Shown here in pieces: positions 11,612 to 22,937 of a stretch of 64,000 nt of DNA. The stretch is taken from contig JAJEKV010000583.1 in assembly GCA_021234155.1 (NCBI GenBank), positions 62,001 to 126,000 on the forward strand, in the 5' to 3' direction. Numbering within the stretch: position 1 is the stretch's first letter; every line of letters begins with the position of its first letter. Position numbers and translations under genes: made by a program. Under the pieces are notes generated by a model. It did no database searches. It was not told the DNA's origin and worked only from the letters and a program-made list of their open reading frames with translations. The DNA is from Isoetes taiwanensis. Its lineage: Eukaryota > Streptophyta > Lycopodiopsida > Isoetales > Isoetaceae.

Positions 11612-12420
11612 TGCTTTAGCATGATATTATCATGACATTTAAGTTATTATATATCTGCGTAATAATTTGGTTATTCAATTCCCTTGCATTTATGAAATGG
11701 GATCCGGTTGTAATTTTTCTTTGGAAGAACAATCCAACTCAAATTCAAATTTGTATATTTCAATTGGACGAGAAAAGTACAGAAATTTCTCGATAAAAGA
11801 AAAACGTTTCCCAGCGCTGCATTGGACCTTTCGAAGAATAGATTCAAACGACATGGCTCGCCCGTATGGATACATCAACAGTCAATTTGTGCTAGGGTGT
11901 CCTATACAAAATGCATTATGTTTTGAGTGAACCACATGAACTACTAGAAATATTACCATAAATAGATGAGCGGAGTTTGATACAACGCATGGTTGTAGAG
12001 GCAGCAGCAAAGGTTCTTAGGACAAATCATCATTATGAGAAAGCCCAATTTCTGGTCTTTGTCACGTATGCCTCCATATCAAGATCACTTGCATTACATA
12101 AAGGTGCTCCGAGTTCTAGAAGTAGAGCAAGAAATAAAATCATGATGATGGAAACTCGCTACAAGACATAAAGCTACGGCTAAATCACAAACTCCAAGGC
12201 AACTTTGGTTTTTCAGATGGACTGAAATATGGCTCCAAATTGGGGGGTTCCTCCCCAGAATTTCCGATTAAAGTTGTTAAAATCCGGTTTCTAAATAGAT
12301 GCCGGAATATTTCCGGTCAAAATTTTATGAAATACTTGTTAAATCCGACAAATTAGAGGATATTTTCTTAGAAATCTGGTAAGTAGCAATGAAGCACGGC
12401 ATTTTGCCAGTTTAAGCAAA

Positions 12421-12474
12421 ATCTAATCTAGAGGCCTGGAGTGAAAGATCTAATCTAGAGGCCTGGAGTGAAAG
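12421..12474. repeat. Perfect 27-bp tandem duplication
   Basis: The 27-bp unit beginning ATCTAATCTAGAGGCC and ending GGAGTGAAAG occurs twice head to tail without mismatch (12421-12447, 12448-12474), which suggests a recent event or strand slippage. Confidence 0.9.
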
Positions 12475-13360
12475 AGCATCTGAAATTTTTGCCTGCCATG
12501 TCATCCACAATTCTTGTTCCAATTAAATTAATAGGATTTCTAAAATTAATCCAGAAAATCATGTAGCTGGGATTGCCAATGTGCACATGAAAGTGCCAAA
12601 AAGATGCTAATGGGGATATGCCTTATCCTAAGGTAGACGCTACTGCCTTATCTAGACGCTACTTTGGAGCCCACATGATTTAAAAAGCGCAGCACCCGCT
12701 TAAATCTTTTATGGGCCGCTAGATTTGAACACGTGACAAGACAAAAAAGACAGCTCAATGGCATGCAACGGATGGGTATTTGTTTTCATGTTATTGGTTG
12801 ACAAAAATCATCGATTACTGTTATATTGTCGTTTATACAACTGATAAAATCTAATTCATCTAATAAGGAATTGTTCTATGTTACGCAAGAAAAACATAAA
12901 ATAATGCAGCCTGATAATGCAAAACATCGAAATCAAAGGAATCATCACCTCACTACCTTGAATTTCCAAGTCATGTCTCGGGTTCCTCTTCTTTGGCTAG
13001 TCTCTTCATCACTGTATGTTAGTGGGACACTTACCAACATTCCCAGTATGTTCAACTGTGTATATGAAAATGACAAAATGGGAACTGCATGTAGTACTAC
13101 ATGTCAATTCTAAGCCCTATACGCAACTCATATCATACTGAAGCAGCAGCACTGGTGCTCGAGTATGTTAACTCCTTAATTTGCACATCTAATTTTGCTT
13201 CAAAGCACAAGAAACAGGCGAGGCAGTCTCTAATGTGAGAGAAAACAAAGATCTTTAGCAGTTGAATAAAGAACTCAGGTTATGTTACAAGACTATATGC
13301 AAAGCAAAATGTGGTGAATCTTCACAATTGCATTGGGCAAGTTATACCACTCAGATGGAC

Positions 13361-15144
13361 TTAACACTCATTTCTGCCTTCCATCCCTTCCATGGTCTCC
13401 CATAGCTGCTCATTCATTGTCTCAGGTAGAAGAGTTCCCAGCATTGCTCCGGCAACTGCCGCGCCCGCAAAGATTGCAAATGGAAAAGATGCATGAATAT
13501 GAGCAAGCACTACCACAAAAGGAGCTACCATTGATCCAAACTGCCCAGCTTGTGTTGTCACTCCCATGGCTGCATTTCTCACCTCTGTTGGAAATAACTC
13601 TGCAGTATATATATACACCAAGTTATATGTCCCTGCCATAGCAAATATTCCTAGTGCTCCACAAATAACACCTCCTATAGCCCTCAGGTCACTGCCATTT
13701 GAAGAGCTTGAAGATGACAAAGGTTGAGCATACAGACCACAACCAACTATGCAAAAGACTGCACTAAAGAGAAATGTAGCAATGAGCATGGATCTTCTAC
13801 CATATTTGTCCAGTAGCATTGCAGTTAGCGCAAAGGCGGGCATCTCTACAGCTGCATTTACAACCACACTAAGATAGAGATTGAATCTTATGTTTACAAC
13901 ATTTAAGCTGATGCCATAATATATAACTGATACTAGGAACCATATGGCAACCATTATAACCATCCTCTTACGAGCGCCCTTATATCTGAACACATCCAAA
14001 ATGCTTACTGCCTTGTCTTTTCTAGGTTCCCCTCCCAACCTACATTTTTCAATTCAACATCTGAATCCAACTTTTCTGATGAATCTACCTCGCAGGCTAT
14101 CGCAATTCCTGCAGGTAATATTCTATTATTTTTGCTGGCAAATGATCTCAGAACTTCTATAGCTGTGTCTGATCTCCCCTGAACTAAGAACCATCTTGGA
14201 GACTCTGAGACAAAGGGCAATAGAAGAAGAGAGTAACAAAGAGCAGGGAGTGAGGTGAAAAAATAAAGGTGTCTCCAAGAACTTGAGAAATATGCCAATG
14301 CTGGAAGAAACATAGTGCCCACTGAGAAGAAATAAAAAGCAGACATCCCTACAGAACCTCTTTTGGATGGTCCAACTGGCTCTGTAGCTAGAACAAAAGA
14401 ACAGAGACCAATTCCAGCACAACCAAAGCCTGTCATTCCCCTTGCTATCAGATAAAACCAGTAGTTTGGACATAGAGAAGTGAGGATTCCAAAAATAGCA
14501 GTGAGAATACAAGCTAGTCGCAATGCTCCTTTTCTTCCAAGAGATGAATCAGCTAGACTTCCAAATAACCCAGCACCTAATTCATAAAAAAGCAAAGGGC
14601 ATTCAATATTATATATATGCTAATTCAGAAAGAAACCAGATTTATTTATGTCTCTAGTTCTATTTGCAAAGGAAAATTATATAAATCATCTTACTTAGGA
14701 AAGAGGAAATAGCTTACCAAAGATAGCGCCCAGAAAAAAGATAGATCCGGCAAGACCTACTTTGTATTCTTCCCCACAAATCAAATCCCATTCCGAAACT
14801 ATTGATGACCTCTTTCCGATCCATTCCCACGAATTTCTATCCAGCTTACAAACATCAAAATCTCTGCTACACATGGAACCCGCATTGTAGGGCGGTCCAT
14901 TGCATTGCCAATCAGGCTGCCTGCCTGCAAATATTACCACAAACGTGTGCAGAGCTTCAAGAGCCCAAGCCAAGCTCACCAGAAGAAAGTGGACCAACTG
15001 GCCAGGTCCAAACTCGCCAACCCATTTTTCCAGAATCCTATCCACTGAAAGATTTTCTTCTTCGACTTCTGTGAAGATCTGCTGCTCTCGTTCAGGATCG
15101 ACTTCCGACAACAGGGGAACGTTCAATTTGGAATCGAGCGCCAT
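13361..15144 (-). CDS. Organic cation/carnitine transporter, MFS family (two exons, one frameshift)
   Basis: Membrane transporter of the plant OCT family (major facilitator superfamily, SLC22-like), expected to move organic cations or carnitine across the plasma membrane or tonoplast. Exon 1 is 15144-14718 and exon 2 is 14576-13361, with a 141-bp GT-AG intron between; the codon split at the junction restores GAIFGAGLFG. Exon 1 gives the cytosolic N-terminus with an acidic PLL motif, TM1 and the large extracellular loop with conserved Cys and SEWDLIC. Exon 2 opens with the MFS signature LFGSLADSSLGRKG. It contains ESPRWF after TM6, the central loop, then YYGISLNVVN and the second MFS repeat LLDKYGRRS. 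A one-base frameshift lies in the loop at an A5 run (14045-14049). Counting one extra base, the exons total 1644 nt, or 547 residues plus stop, which is the usual family length. The ATG has a strong context (GCCATGGCG). Confidence 0.88.
14577..14717 (-). other. Intron of the organic cation transporter gene
   Basis: Minus-strand donor TTTG/GTAAGC and acceptor GAATTAG/GTGC, preceded by a pyrimidine-rich tract. The phase-1 junction keeps the reading frame and recreates the MFS loop signature, which supports both splice sites. Confidence 0.85.
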
Positions 15145-16500
15145 GGCAAAAAAAAAAAAAACAAAGAAACATTCCTTTATGCTATATTTATTCCAAGGTA
15201 AAAGGTAAAAGGTATTCCTTAAATGCTATATTTATGCTATAATTTAGAATGGATATGCCAGTGAGATTTGTGTTCCAATTTCAAAGCATATCTATCTAGA
15301 GGCACACCTGTTTACTTCGTGGTGATGATTGGTCAACATAGAACTCTGTAAAAATAGCATAAGACAAGCATTGCCAACCAACAACCTTTGTCCTACATTT
15401 ACCTTGTCCTAAACAACTTCAAGCTCTTGCCACAATATCATGGTTGGGTCGTGATTTCTTCCGGTGGTGTATTTCCCTGATGCCATGTGGCACGGCCAAT
15501 ATCCAGGAATGCTAATCGGGTATGAAGATTCCGGATTACCTGTTGATCCGGTTACAGAAACAGGAATTTGTGTTGCTGCTTGTTCCGTCCGACCGTGTAC
15601 AGAAGCTGAAGAACAACTATTTGTTGTTTTGCTTTTATTCTGACCTTGTACAGCAAACAAGAACGGATATGAAAGGGAAACAGAGATCAAAACCAAATAG
15701 GGATTAAAATCATAGCACCATAGTCATCAGCCGTGAGCTCAAAATCACTCCCCAACCATGATATTGTAGGGTAAGAAAACCGGTCAGTAATTCGGCGGCT
15801 TGCAGCTCCCGGCTAACGCGGTCCGCCGCCAATCCGGGAATCACTTCCCAGTTGTCTTACCCTTATACATGATCATATGAAGTGTATGAACAAATATGGA
15901 TCCGTAGGCCAAAATTCCTGATTTTTATGGTATTTATTTAACGGACTAGCCTTTTTCGCCACTACAGTCCTTGCCTAGTTTTTCTATTATCCAGTTATGC
16001 GAACTTAGACCTTGAATACAAAGAATTCCTTGCCTAGTTTTTCTATAGTGGCTTATTCAATTATCCAATTATGCGAACTTGGACCTTAAATACAAAGAAT
16101 GGAATATTTATATGAACTTGGACCCCAAATACAAAAGACCATCAAATGCTCGATCATGTCTCTGATGTTTGATGCTATGTTCATTGCATCATTTTAAAAA
16201 GTTGCCGCAGCATTTTCAAAAGTTGTGTTGGCCTTAAAATTTTTTGCCTATTTTAAATTGCACATAGAACACTTTTCCTTGGGGCAAACATGGGAACCAT
16301 CGATGGAGGGTATATTCCACGCATTATACCCTATCAACGCCCCATGTTTTTTGGGCAAACAAAAACGAAAGCCAAAACCTAAGGTCACTATCAAAATGTA
16401 CAAAAATTGAAATATATTTCATACTTTTATTCACGAATATGTACATCCATCATAAAGACAACCATCCCAAACCATAGCTCCACACAAATTAAAATACCCA
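15145..16500. other. Upstream region of the transporter gene, with local repeats
   Basis: On the minus strand this is the likely promoter and 5' leader of the transporter. AT-rich repeats of ATAAATATAGCAT near 15190-15245 include TATA-like sequences, but no start site can be fixed. Beyond about 15400 there is no recognised gene. A 59-bp-spaced direct repeat starts at 15969 and 16028 (CCTTGCCTAGTTTTTCTAT), with a third partial copy at about 16111-16136. Confidence 0.4.
15969..16136. repeat. Short tandem repeat, 59-bp unit
   Basis: Unit 1 (15969-16027) and unit 2 (16028-about 16098) share CCTTGCCTAGTTTTTCTAT, TTATCCARTTATGCGAACTT and ACAAAGAAT. Unit 2 has a 12-nt insertion. A partial third unit repeats GAACTTGGACC...AAATACAAA. 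Confidence 0.75.
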
Positions 16501-16508
16501 TAACCTCG

Positions 16509-17220
16509 TCAACCATCCACTCTTCTCTTGTTGCAACTAACACTTGGATCATGTCGTCTTCTAACGGCCTCCACCTCGCGAAGTTCCTTTAGCAACAGAG
16601 CTCTACAGAGATCGAAGATCACCTCTTTCCGAACTGCAGAATTAACATTCTGCCTCTCAAGGAGATCCATAGATGATTGGATTCGATCCAATGTGTTTGC
16701 CAATGCTATTTGTAACTCCTGAACCGCTGCACAAACGTCTCTTACGGAATCCTCTGCCTCAGCCAAACTACTCAACAGATCAGGTGTCCTCTCCCTCTCT
16801 TGGCATTCAACAACTGACTGTGCATCTGATCTGGACTCGCCACTCTCGTCACTAATCACAATGATATCTGGCTCCCTATTCTCAAATACTCGCCTCTCGC
16901 CTCCATCTACAAGCACCATAATCAAACATTAGTAACATTCGTAATCACAAATATTCAAATAGTAGAAATCTACCACATCACAATGCATCAAACCCAAAAT
17001 TATGCATATCATGAGGGATGTATGAAGCATCCACAGCCGGCATATCCGGAGGCGACGGTCGCACCCCACTGTCTACATGAACAAACTCGTCCCCACTGCT
17101 ACCACGCTCTGCACTGCCCTCTATATCCTCGAAAACATCACCACTATCCCAAACTCGCCTCCTTATTTTGCCTATTCGCTCAACAAGCACGATTCCAGGT
17201 TGACTCCCAAATAAGGCCAT
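16509..17220 (-). pseudogene. Unrecognised gene remnant, C-terminal part with predicted coiled coil
   Basis: Two open stretches on the minus strand, 17220-16978 and 16925-16509. The first is acidic in its second half and ends at a stop. The second begins with an acidic segment (IIVISDESGES) and ends in a long amphipathic helix rich in Leu, Glu and Arg, likely a coiled coil. The gap may be an intron or decay. They follow the 17222-17794 stretch in the same orientation and probably belong to one gene. I do not recognise the family. Confidence 0.35.
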
Positions 17221-17221
17221 C

Positions 17222-17794
17222 CTTACATCCTTGTAGGCGCATCATTTAGGGCGTAGCATTATCCGCCACGCCGCCTGCACACGCTCAAAGGAAATGTATG
17301 TCGAATTATTGGGTAAAACCCCTTGCCAACCTGAACTTCGTTGTCTGTAGCATTGACTTCACAGTATGCACAAAGGAGGCCGTTCGAAATCTGCCAGTAT
17401 GGTACAAAAGGTAATGAAATGCTCTTCTCATAATGTTGTGATTATCAAGCGTAATCACGTGCTTGATATCCCCAACACCATAGAGGGCATATAGTTCTTT
17501 CCCAGACCTCACTTGCTCAGCCGTGACATTGTGCATATGGACCTTAAAATGAAGCTTTTAGGCAATAACCAACTATGCCTTCGAAGCAATGCAGTCTACT
17601 TCCAGTTAAGGCTTTGCAAAGGATAATTGCTCCAGCGGGTCTACTGTCCTTCCATCCCAAGAAGTTTTTGATCCTAACATGCTCGGCGTCTTAGCCTGCA
17701 ATCTCATAAGGGACTGAGCATGTAAATGGTCCATGGAGGACCCTCGTCCAAGGCCACAACCCCAGCCTCACAATTTTGCTCCAAGAATTCCACC
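17222..17794 (-). pseudogene. Unrecognised gene remnant, middle part with in-frame stops
   Basis: The open part (17536-17306) contains MHNVTAEQVRSGKELYALYG and LDNHNIMRRAFHYLL. The frame can be followed upstream to about 17740 only through several stops, and downstream only through a frameshift into LPNNSTYISFERVQAAWR. The right edge abuts the 8-bp target duplication of the hAT element. Reading across the empty site joins this stretch to the one at 18458. The product is unknown, and a transposon-encoded accessory protein is one possibility. Confidence 0.35.
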
Positions 17795-17802
17795 ATTCTG
17801 TG
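17795..17802. repeat. 8-bp target site duplication, hAT copy 1 (left)
   Basis: ATTCTGTG immediately left of the element. The same 8 bp lie immediately right of it at 18450-18457. Confidence 0.9.
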
Positions 17803-18449
17803 CAGGGATAGGTTCTGTACGTACGAAATTATTTTTCCAGACGTATAAAGTCCAAAAATACGTATTTTTAGGTTAAATACGTATTTTTCATATTTTTAAC
17901 CTACCGGCCGGAAAAAAAAAAAAGTTTAAACCAGAAAGCTTACGATTTAAACTTTTTTTCGCAGCGTTACACGAAAATTCAAAAAATAAATAAATAAATA
18001 AATTTTTGCGTAAACGAAACCTTCAATTTCGCTTACGCGAAAAATGTTCTGTGGCGAAGGTTTTGCTTAAAAAAAAAAAAAAAAAAAAAAAATCCGATTT
18101 TTTTTTTTCGAATTTTTTTTTTTAGTGTCGCGTAAGCAATGAATTTCGTTTTTTTTTTTTTCGAATTTTCGCGTAAGCAATGACACCCACCCTCGGCATG
18201 GCACAATTCAATGTGGCACGCCAGGCGAGGGTCACTGCAATGCTTACAATGGCTTGTTTTTGCTTATTTATTTATTTATTTTTAAGTTTCAGCGTAAAGG
18301 GAAAGAAGGTTTTAGCTTATCGCGAAAAATTTCCGACGCCGGAAATTTTTTTTGTCGTATTTTTTACTTATTATACTTCAAATTAGTGCCGTATTATTCG
18401 AATAATATGTATTGAGTATAAAACGTAATCAGTATTGAACCTATCCCTC
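17803..18449. mobile_element. Non-autonomous hAT-type element, copy 1 (647 bp)
   Basis: Left end CAGGGATAGGTTC and right end GAACCTATCCCTC are inverted repeats; the outermost base pair is mismatched. The flanking 8-bp duplication ATTCTGTG is perfect. CAGGG termini with 8-bp duplications are diagnostic of the hAT superfamily. Subterminal regions are rich in ATACGTATTTTT motifs on both sides. The interior is low complexity (poly-A, AAAT repeats and TTCG motifs), with no transposase. It shares both ends and orientation with the copy at 19911-20680. Excision in silico rejoins a minus-strand open frame, so it landed in coding or formerly coding sequence. Confidence 0.9.
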
Positions 18450-18457
18450 ATTCTGTG

Positions 18458-19026
18458 ATACAAGGACACAGGAACATCTGCACCCCCAAACACTATTGTG
18501 ACACTAACATCCAAGGCCGCAGACACATCCATTACTTCCTCACCAGGGCCGCTTGCTATGTCTTCGCTCACATGCTCTTCCAATACACTTCGCCGATCTT
18601 CCTCGGTCTACCTCGCCCACCCCCTCTACCCTTGCTCACGTCGTCTTTCCGGCTCCCTCGGACTACGGCATACTTTCGCTTCTTCCAACGAACACCGAGC
18701 GACAACATCATCGAACGTGACCTGTTTTTTTTTCTCCCTCTCTTTGCAGCACCTTCCCTTCCCATTTTACTCACATCCCCTCTGATTTCCTTTTCCTGGA
18801 TATAAGGTAGGTCACGGTCTTCAAATCTGATAGGGAAATTGAACAAATTTGCCCTATCACCACTATCGAACCCACTAGTGGCGACCTCACCACTCCGATC
18901 CGCAAGCACCACATCTCCTCTTAAATCCTTAGCCCGTTGTGCATCACCCCAATTGAACACTTTCCCGAAATCTACCATCCCCTCAAGAACAAATTCAGTG
19001 CTCTGTCCCTCCCTCCCCCATGTCAC
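18458..19026 (-). pseudogene. Unrecognised gene remnant with AT-hook motif (upstream part)
   Basis: The minus-strand frame 19026-18568 encodes an acidic N-terminal half, then a strongly basic region ending in GRGGGRGRPRKIG. This includes the GRPRK core of an AT-hook, which binds the DNA minor groove. The frame then shifts and continues as LEEHVSEDIASG to VPVSLYHRM, up to the hAT insertion point (18458). Across the empty site it continues as VEFLEQNCEAG in 17794-17740. A DNA-binding protein is likely, but the family is not recognised. Sequence further upstream on this strand (19023-19900) has only broken frames. Confidence 0.4.
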
Positions 19027-19902
19027 AAAGCGGGGCTCTTCTCTGCGCCATACTTCCTTCTAGGTTCACCTTGCTTGCTCGTCTCGGCAATCGCCCCTCC
19101 CAATCCAATTTGGAAATATGTTTCCTCCATCTCGCCGCCGAAATGCCATAGTAGACATCCTAAAGCAACCACAGGAATGAGCATATGATACATCTTTACC
19201 TTTAACCTCATTTGCTTTCATTTGGATGCATCTCCACTACTCCTTCTTACCCACATAATTGTTTGTCAACCTCCCCCTGGACTAAATTCGAATCCCTCCG
19301 CTCAATTCAGGCCTATGCCCTTGTGCTCCCAAGCAAGACCACAACAATCCCTCACGCCTCGATTAGACCTGCGGCCATGGGCTTCAAGCAAGACCACAAT
19401 AAACACAAAGCTTTTGCCTATCGGTCCACCAAATCTCGCCAAGCATCTAGAGCAAGAACTCGTTGAAAAAAAGCCCAATTCATTGTGAAACATTCTCCCT
19501 CTATTCAAATTCGGAGACATCACAAACAACGAACACCAATAACTTTCCTTCCACCCGGGAACACGTCACTATCGGCAATCCTCTCTCTTGACCGTAATCA
19601 TCAACAACAGTGACTGCGAACAGATTCACAATTCACCTCCCCTCTTCCTAGTCACAATTAGGCCATGTCTTTCACAATTCACAATTCCATCCACAATTTG
19701 CCTCATCGATTCTAATGACGACTAGCAGCTCAAATAACACCACAGAGTCGACACAAGCCTACAATTCCTACTCACAAATGAAAACCACAGAGAACACTCA
19801 CCAGCATCTTCCATGGTGCTCCTGGTAGTCGCTCCAAACACACACATTGTACCCGATTAGATAGGCATGCCCCATGACACAATCACCCAATCTCGAACCA
19901 CT
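19027..19902. other. Between hAT copies; broken open frames only
   Basis: Short frames on both strands, none with a recognisable motif. On the minus strand this would be the 5' flank or an earlier part of the AT-hook gene remnant. Confidence 0.35.
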
Positions 19903-19910
19903 CTCCGGGC

Positions 19911-20300
19911 CGGGGATAGGTTAAATGCGTATGAAATTATTTTTCGGACGTATAAAGTACAAAAATACGTATTTTTGGGAAAAATACGTATTTTTCGTAT
20001 TTAATACTCGCCGGCCGGAAAAAAATTTCAGCGTGTGAAAACCTGTTTAAACTTTTTAAACTTTTTTCACGTAAGTTTAAACCTTAGTTTTCAGCTTTTA
20101 CAAACAAAATTTTTTTTTGGCGTCGAAAAATTTCACAGAAGTTTAAACCTTTAAACTGAACCTGTTTCGCAGTTAAACCTTCACCTTTTAAACGCAGCGA
20201 AACCAAAAAAAAAAATTTTTTTTTAAATTTTACAGAGCGAAAGCTTCAGTGGGCTTTAAAACAAACGGGTTTAAACAGAAGGTTAAAACGGAATTTAAAA

Positions 20301-20339
<39 letters not shown>

Positions 20340-20680
20340 GTTTAAACTGAAGGTTTCGCGACCCTTCTTTCAGAAAAATTATGCCTCTCTTCTTTCAAAG
20401 GTTCCTCCTGATCAGATTGATTCTACAAGAGAAAAGGATTTCTTAGCTCTTATGGACACTATAATTCTATCTTCAATAGATTGTATGGATGACTCTATAG
20501 TTAATCCTTACGCCGGGCAGCGGTTCAAGTTTAAATGAAGGTTTAAACTACGGCGAAATTTTTTCGACGCCGGAAATTTTTTTGGACGTATTTTTGACGT
20601 ATTAAACGTCAAATTTGTGCCGTATCAAACGAAAAATACGTATTACGTATAAAACGTATACAGTATTGAACCTATCCCTG
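19911..20680. mobile_element. Non-autonomous hAT-type element, copy 2 (770 bp), carrying a LINE fragment
   Basis: Ends CGGGGATAGGTT and AACCTATCCCTG match copy 1, as do the subterminal ATACGTATTTTT motifs and the penultimate block ending CAGTATTGAACC. The flanks are CTCCGGGC (19903-19910) and CTCCAGGC (20681-20688), an 8-bp duplication with one mismatch. The interior is rich in GTTTAAAC-like motifs and has a long T run (about 20304-20337). It differs from copy 1 mainly by a 147-bp insert of LINE coding sequence (20365-20511). No transposase, so an autonomous partner elsewhere is implied. Confidence 0.88.
20365..20511 (+). pseudogene. LINE ORF2 fragment captured inside hAT copy 2
   Basis: Open throughout in one frame. 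It reads FFQKNYASLL, then REKDFLALMDTIILSSIDCM, which aligns without gaps to LINE-2 ORF2 at about 59800-59945 (FFFENYSSLF, DKDKFINNLDAILLYPIDNM). This linker precedes the reverse transcriptase core. It is absent from hAT copy 1. Confidence 0.8.
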
Positions 20681-20688
20681 CTCCAGGC

Positions 20689-22930
20689 CTTTCTCCTTCT
20701 ATTTCTAAACCATAGACTCATAAATCCACCTCCCAGCAAGCAGCTTGAACCAATTCCCTCCCAGCAAGCAGCTCGAACACCTCCAAAAAATACCACAGAC
20801 ATACCATTCTGCATACATACGCCCCCAAAATCTAGGCCCAACCATCTGTGAGATACCCTCCCCAAATACGAAACAAAATAATTAGAAGTTTAATATCTAT
20901 CTATTTATAAGACATGCAATGTTGTGGGTCTTTTTAAAAAGTTATGTTGGCCTTTAAAAAATAAAAAATTTTCTTTGCTTATGAAGCATCTGATGTTGTG
21001 GGAGCCTTTTAAAAAATAAAAGGTCTTCGTCTATTTTCTTTGTAACATTTTTCTTCTTTATCTTTAGTGACTTAGTTATCTTTTGCTTCTAACAATAGTT
21101 TGCCAAAAAAATCTCCCTTTTTTTTAGCAGGCTTGCCTAATTCCCCTACAACAATTGCTGAAATTCTAGGCTGTCCGCATGGTATGACACAACAGTTAAA
21201 ATTGATGAGCATCGTTGGATTCCTAATTTCTAAATCTAACGGCCATGGAAATTAGAAATGCCTTGCAAATTAGATGCCCACTGCTTCACATCTCGTGTTC
21301 TTTTCCTTTCGGCACTTCTCGATCTTTTGTGAGTCGATGTTGAGGAAGTGCAAAGTTTTTCTGGAGATAAGGTAATAACTAGATTTTTAGAAGCAATAGA
21401 TATTATACAATTGTGGCTTTTTGGGTTGCCCCTAGGGGGCAAACCCTTGCTGATGTGAGTTTCTGACATATTCTAAGTATATGCTAGAATATACCCAGGA
21501 TATGCCAGAAACGGCTACAAACTTATTGTTGCCTCAGAATCGGTAGGTAGCTATTTGTTGGCTGGACGGGTGTGCAAACTGGCTAACCGGCAAGGCGGAT
21601 TCTGCTATGGAGTCAAAATCACAGCTATGGAGTCGGTGATTCTACATGTACGCCACGTGGAGTCGCAAAGAAGCCCATCATATATTTCCTTTTAGATGGT
21701 ATCACATCCATTTTAACAATGTGAGGTACTTGTAACTTGGTGTATTTGCATATGCGATCAGGTGTACATAAAGATGGCTATATTATGGGTCTTTGAATAT
21801 CTTTCTGATCTTGTCGAAGCATACCACAAGCACACAAATGATGGTATTTATGATGTTGCCTTCTTGACTGTTGTAGGCAACTCAAATTGTTTTTGGAAAT
21901 AAATGCACTGGCTTCTGGGATCATCAAGTTTAGAAGACACAAGGAATATGGAAATGCCAAACTTCCTATATGGGCTATACTCTAATGGGCTGCTGGAAAT
22001 AATCCTTCAGCTCCAAATTCGCATTGGGTGAGCTTAAGCCCGTATTAGTTTCCTTGCCCTGCCCTGGATGAGAACCTTTCAAAATTATGGAGCATAGGGC
22101 ACCTTTTTGAAGTTTGAGGATACCGTGGTTATTCCTTGCAATCCAAAATGGTGGATTTAAGAGGTCCTGGAACCAACCAAGTTTTCCAAGGTTCAGTTAA
22201 AAATTTTCCCCTTTAATCTTATTAGTCCTTCTGGTTTTCTATATTCTGGAGACCTCGTCTCTTCAGAGTTGTATGTATGTAGTTTTCTTCTGTAAATTCC
22301 ATGTTGTAACTTCGGTTCCAAAAAAAAATAAAATCGAATTGTAGATTTTTTCAAACGTCACATTACAGTAGTTTCCTAGATTTTTTGAGCTGAAATTTGA
22401 TTCTCAATGCTAAAGGGTATACTGGTTAGTAGGTCAGTTTTGCAATCCAACTGTTGTGTAAGGAGAAAAAGGCCAAAAGAAATAAGCATGTTTCAGCTAT
22501 GAATTTTAATCCATTATCACATGAATTGTTCTGAATCTGTGGCTGAAATATATTGCTCGTTAATGTGTTAGTGGAGAATGCCTAAAAAGATGCTTTCCGC
22601 GAGACTTTGCGCTTGGTAAGTGTTCTCTGGATTTATCATGAAACAAATAAATTAATATAATGATGATGTCCAAATTCTTATATCTGGAAAATCCACTTGA
22701 ACCACAGCGCCAGCTTATACATGAAAGACAGCAACCATCTGGGTACAAGCATGGGAGTGCTCTAGAACCGGGGAGGTTGAAGTTTAGCCCATTGAGAAAG
22801 TAATTGAATCTTACATGTAAATGTGGATTTTGTTGCACTTGCAGTAGCTTCAAAGTCCACAGGAGGTTGTGTAGCATTGGTCATTCCCATTAAATTTGGT
22901 GTTACTTTGTTTGTCCCTAAACTTTGCATT
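20689..22930. other. Intergenic, possible retroposon 3' end at about 22335
   Basis: No gene recognised. A 31-bp-spaced duplication of CCTCCCAGCAAGCAGCT is at 20731-20780. Sequence ending GTTGTAACTTCGGTTCC followed by A9 at 22320-22329 resembles the 3' end of a poly(A) retroposon, but no coding part or target duplication was found. Confidence 0.35.
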
Positions 22931-22937
22931 CACTGCA

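Larger units (their letters stand above)
10640..13150. other. Intergenic with small repeats; no recognised gene
   Basis: No coding similarity seen. Contains the tandem block at 11407-11611 and the 27-bp tandem duplication at 12421-12474. Its left part may include the LTR of the minus-strand gypsy remnant. Confidence 0.45.

Noticed and set aside
18568-19026. Gene start at 18583 for the AT-hook remnant
   Set aside because: The apparent start there is a TTG, and similarity in composition continues upstream in another frame, so it is a frameshifted continuation.
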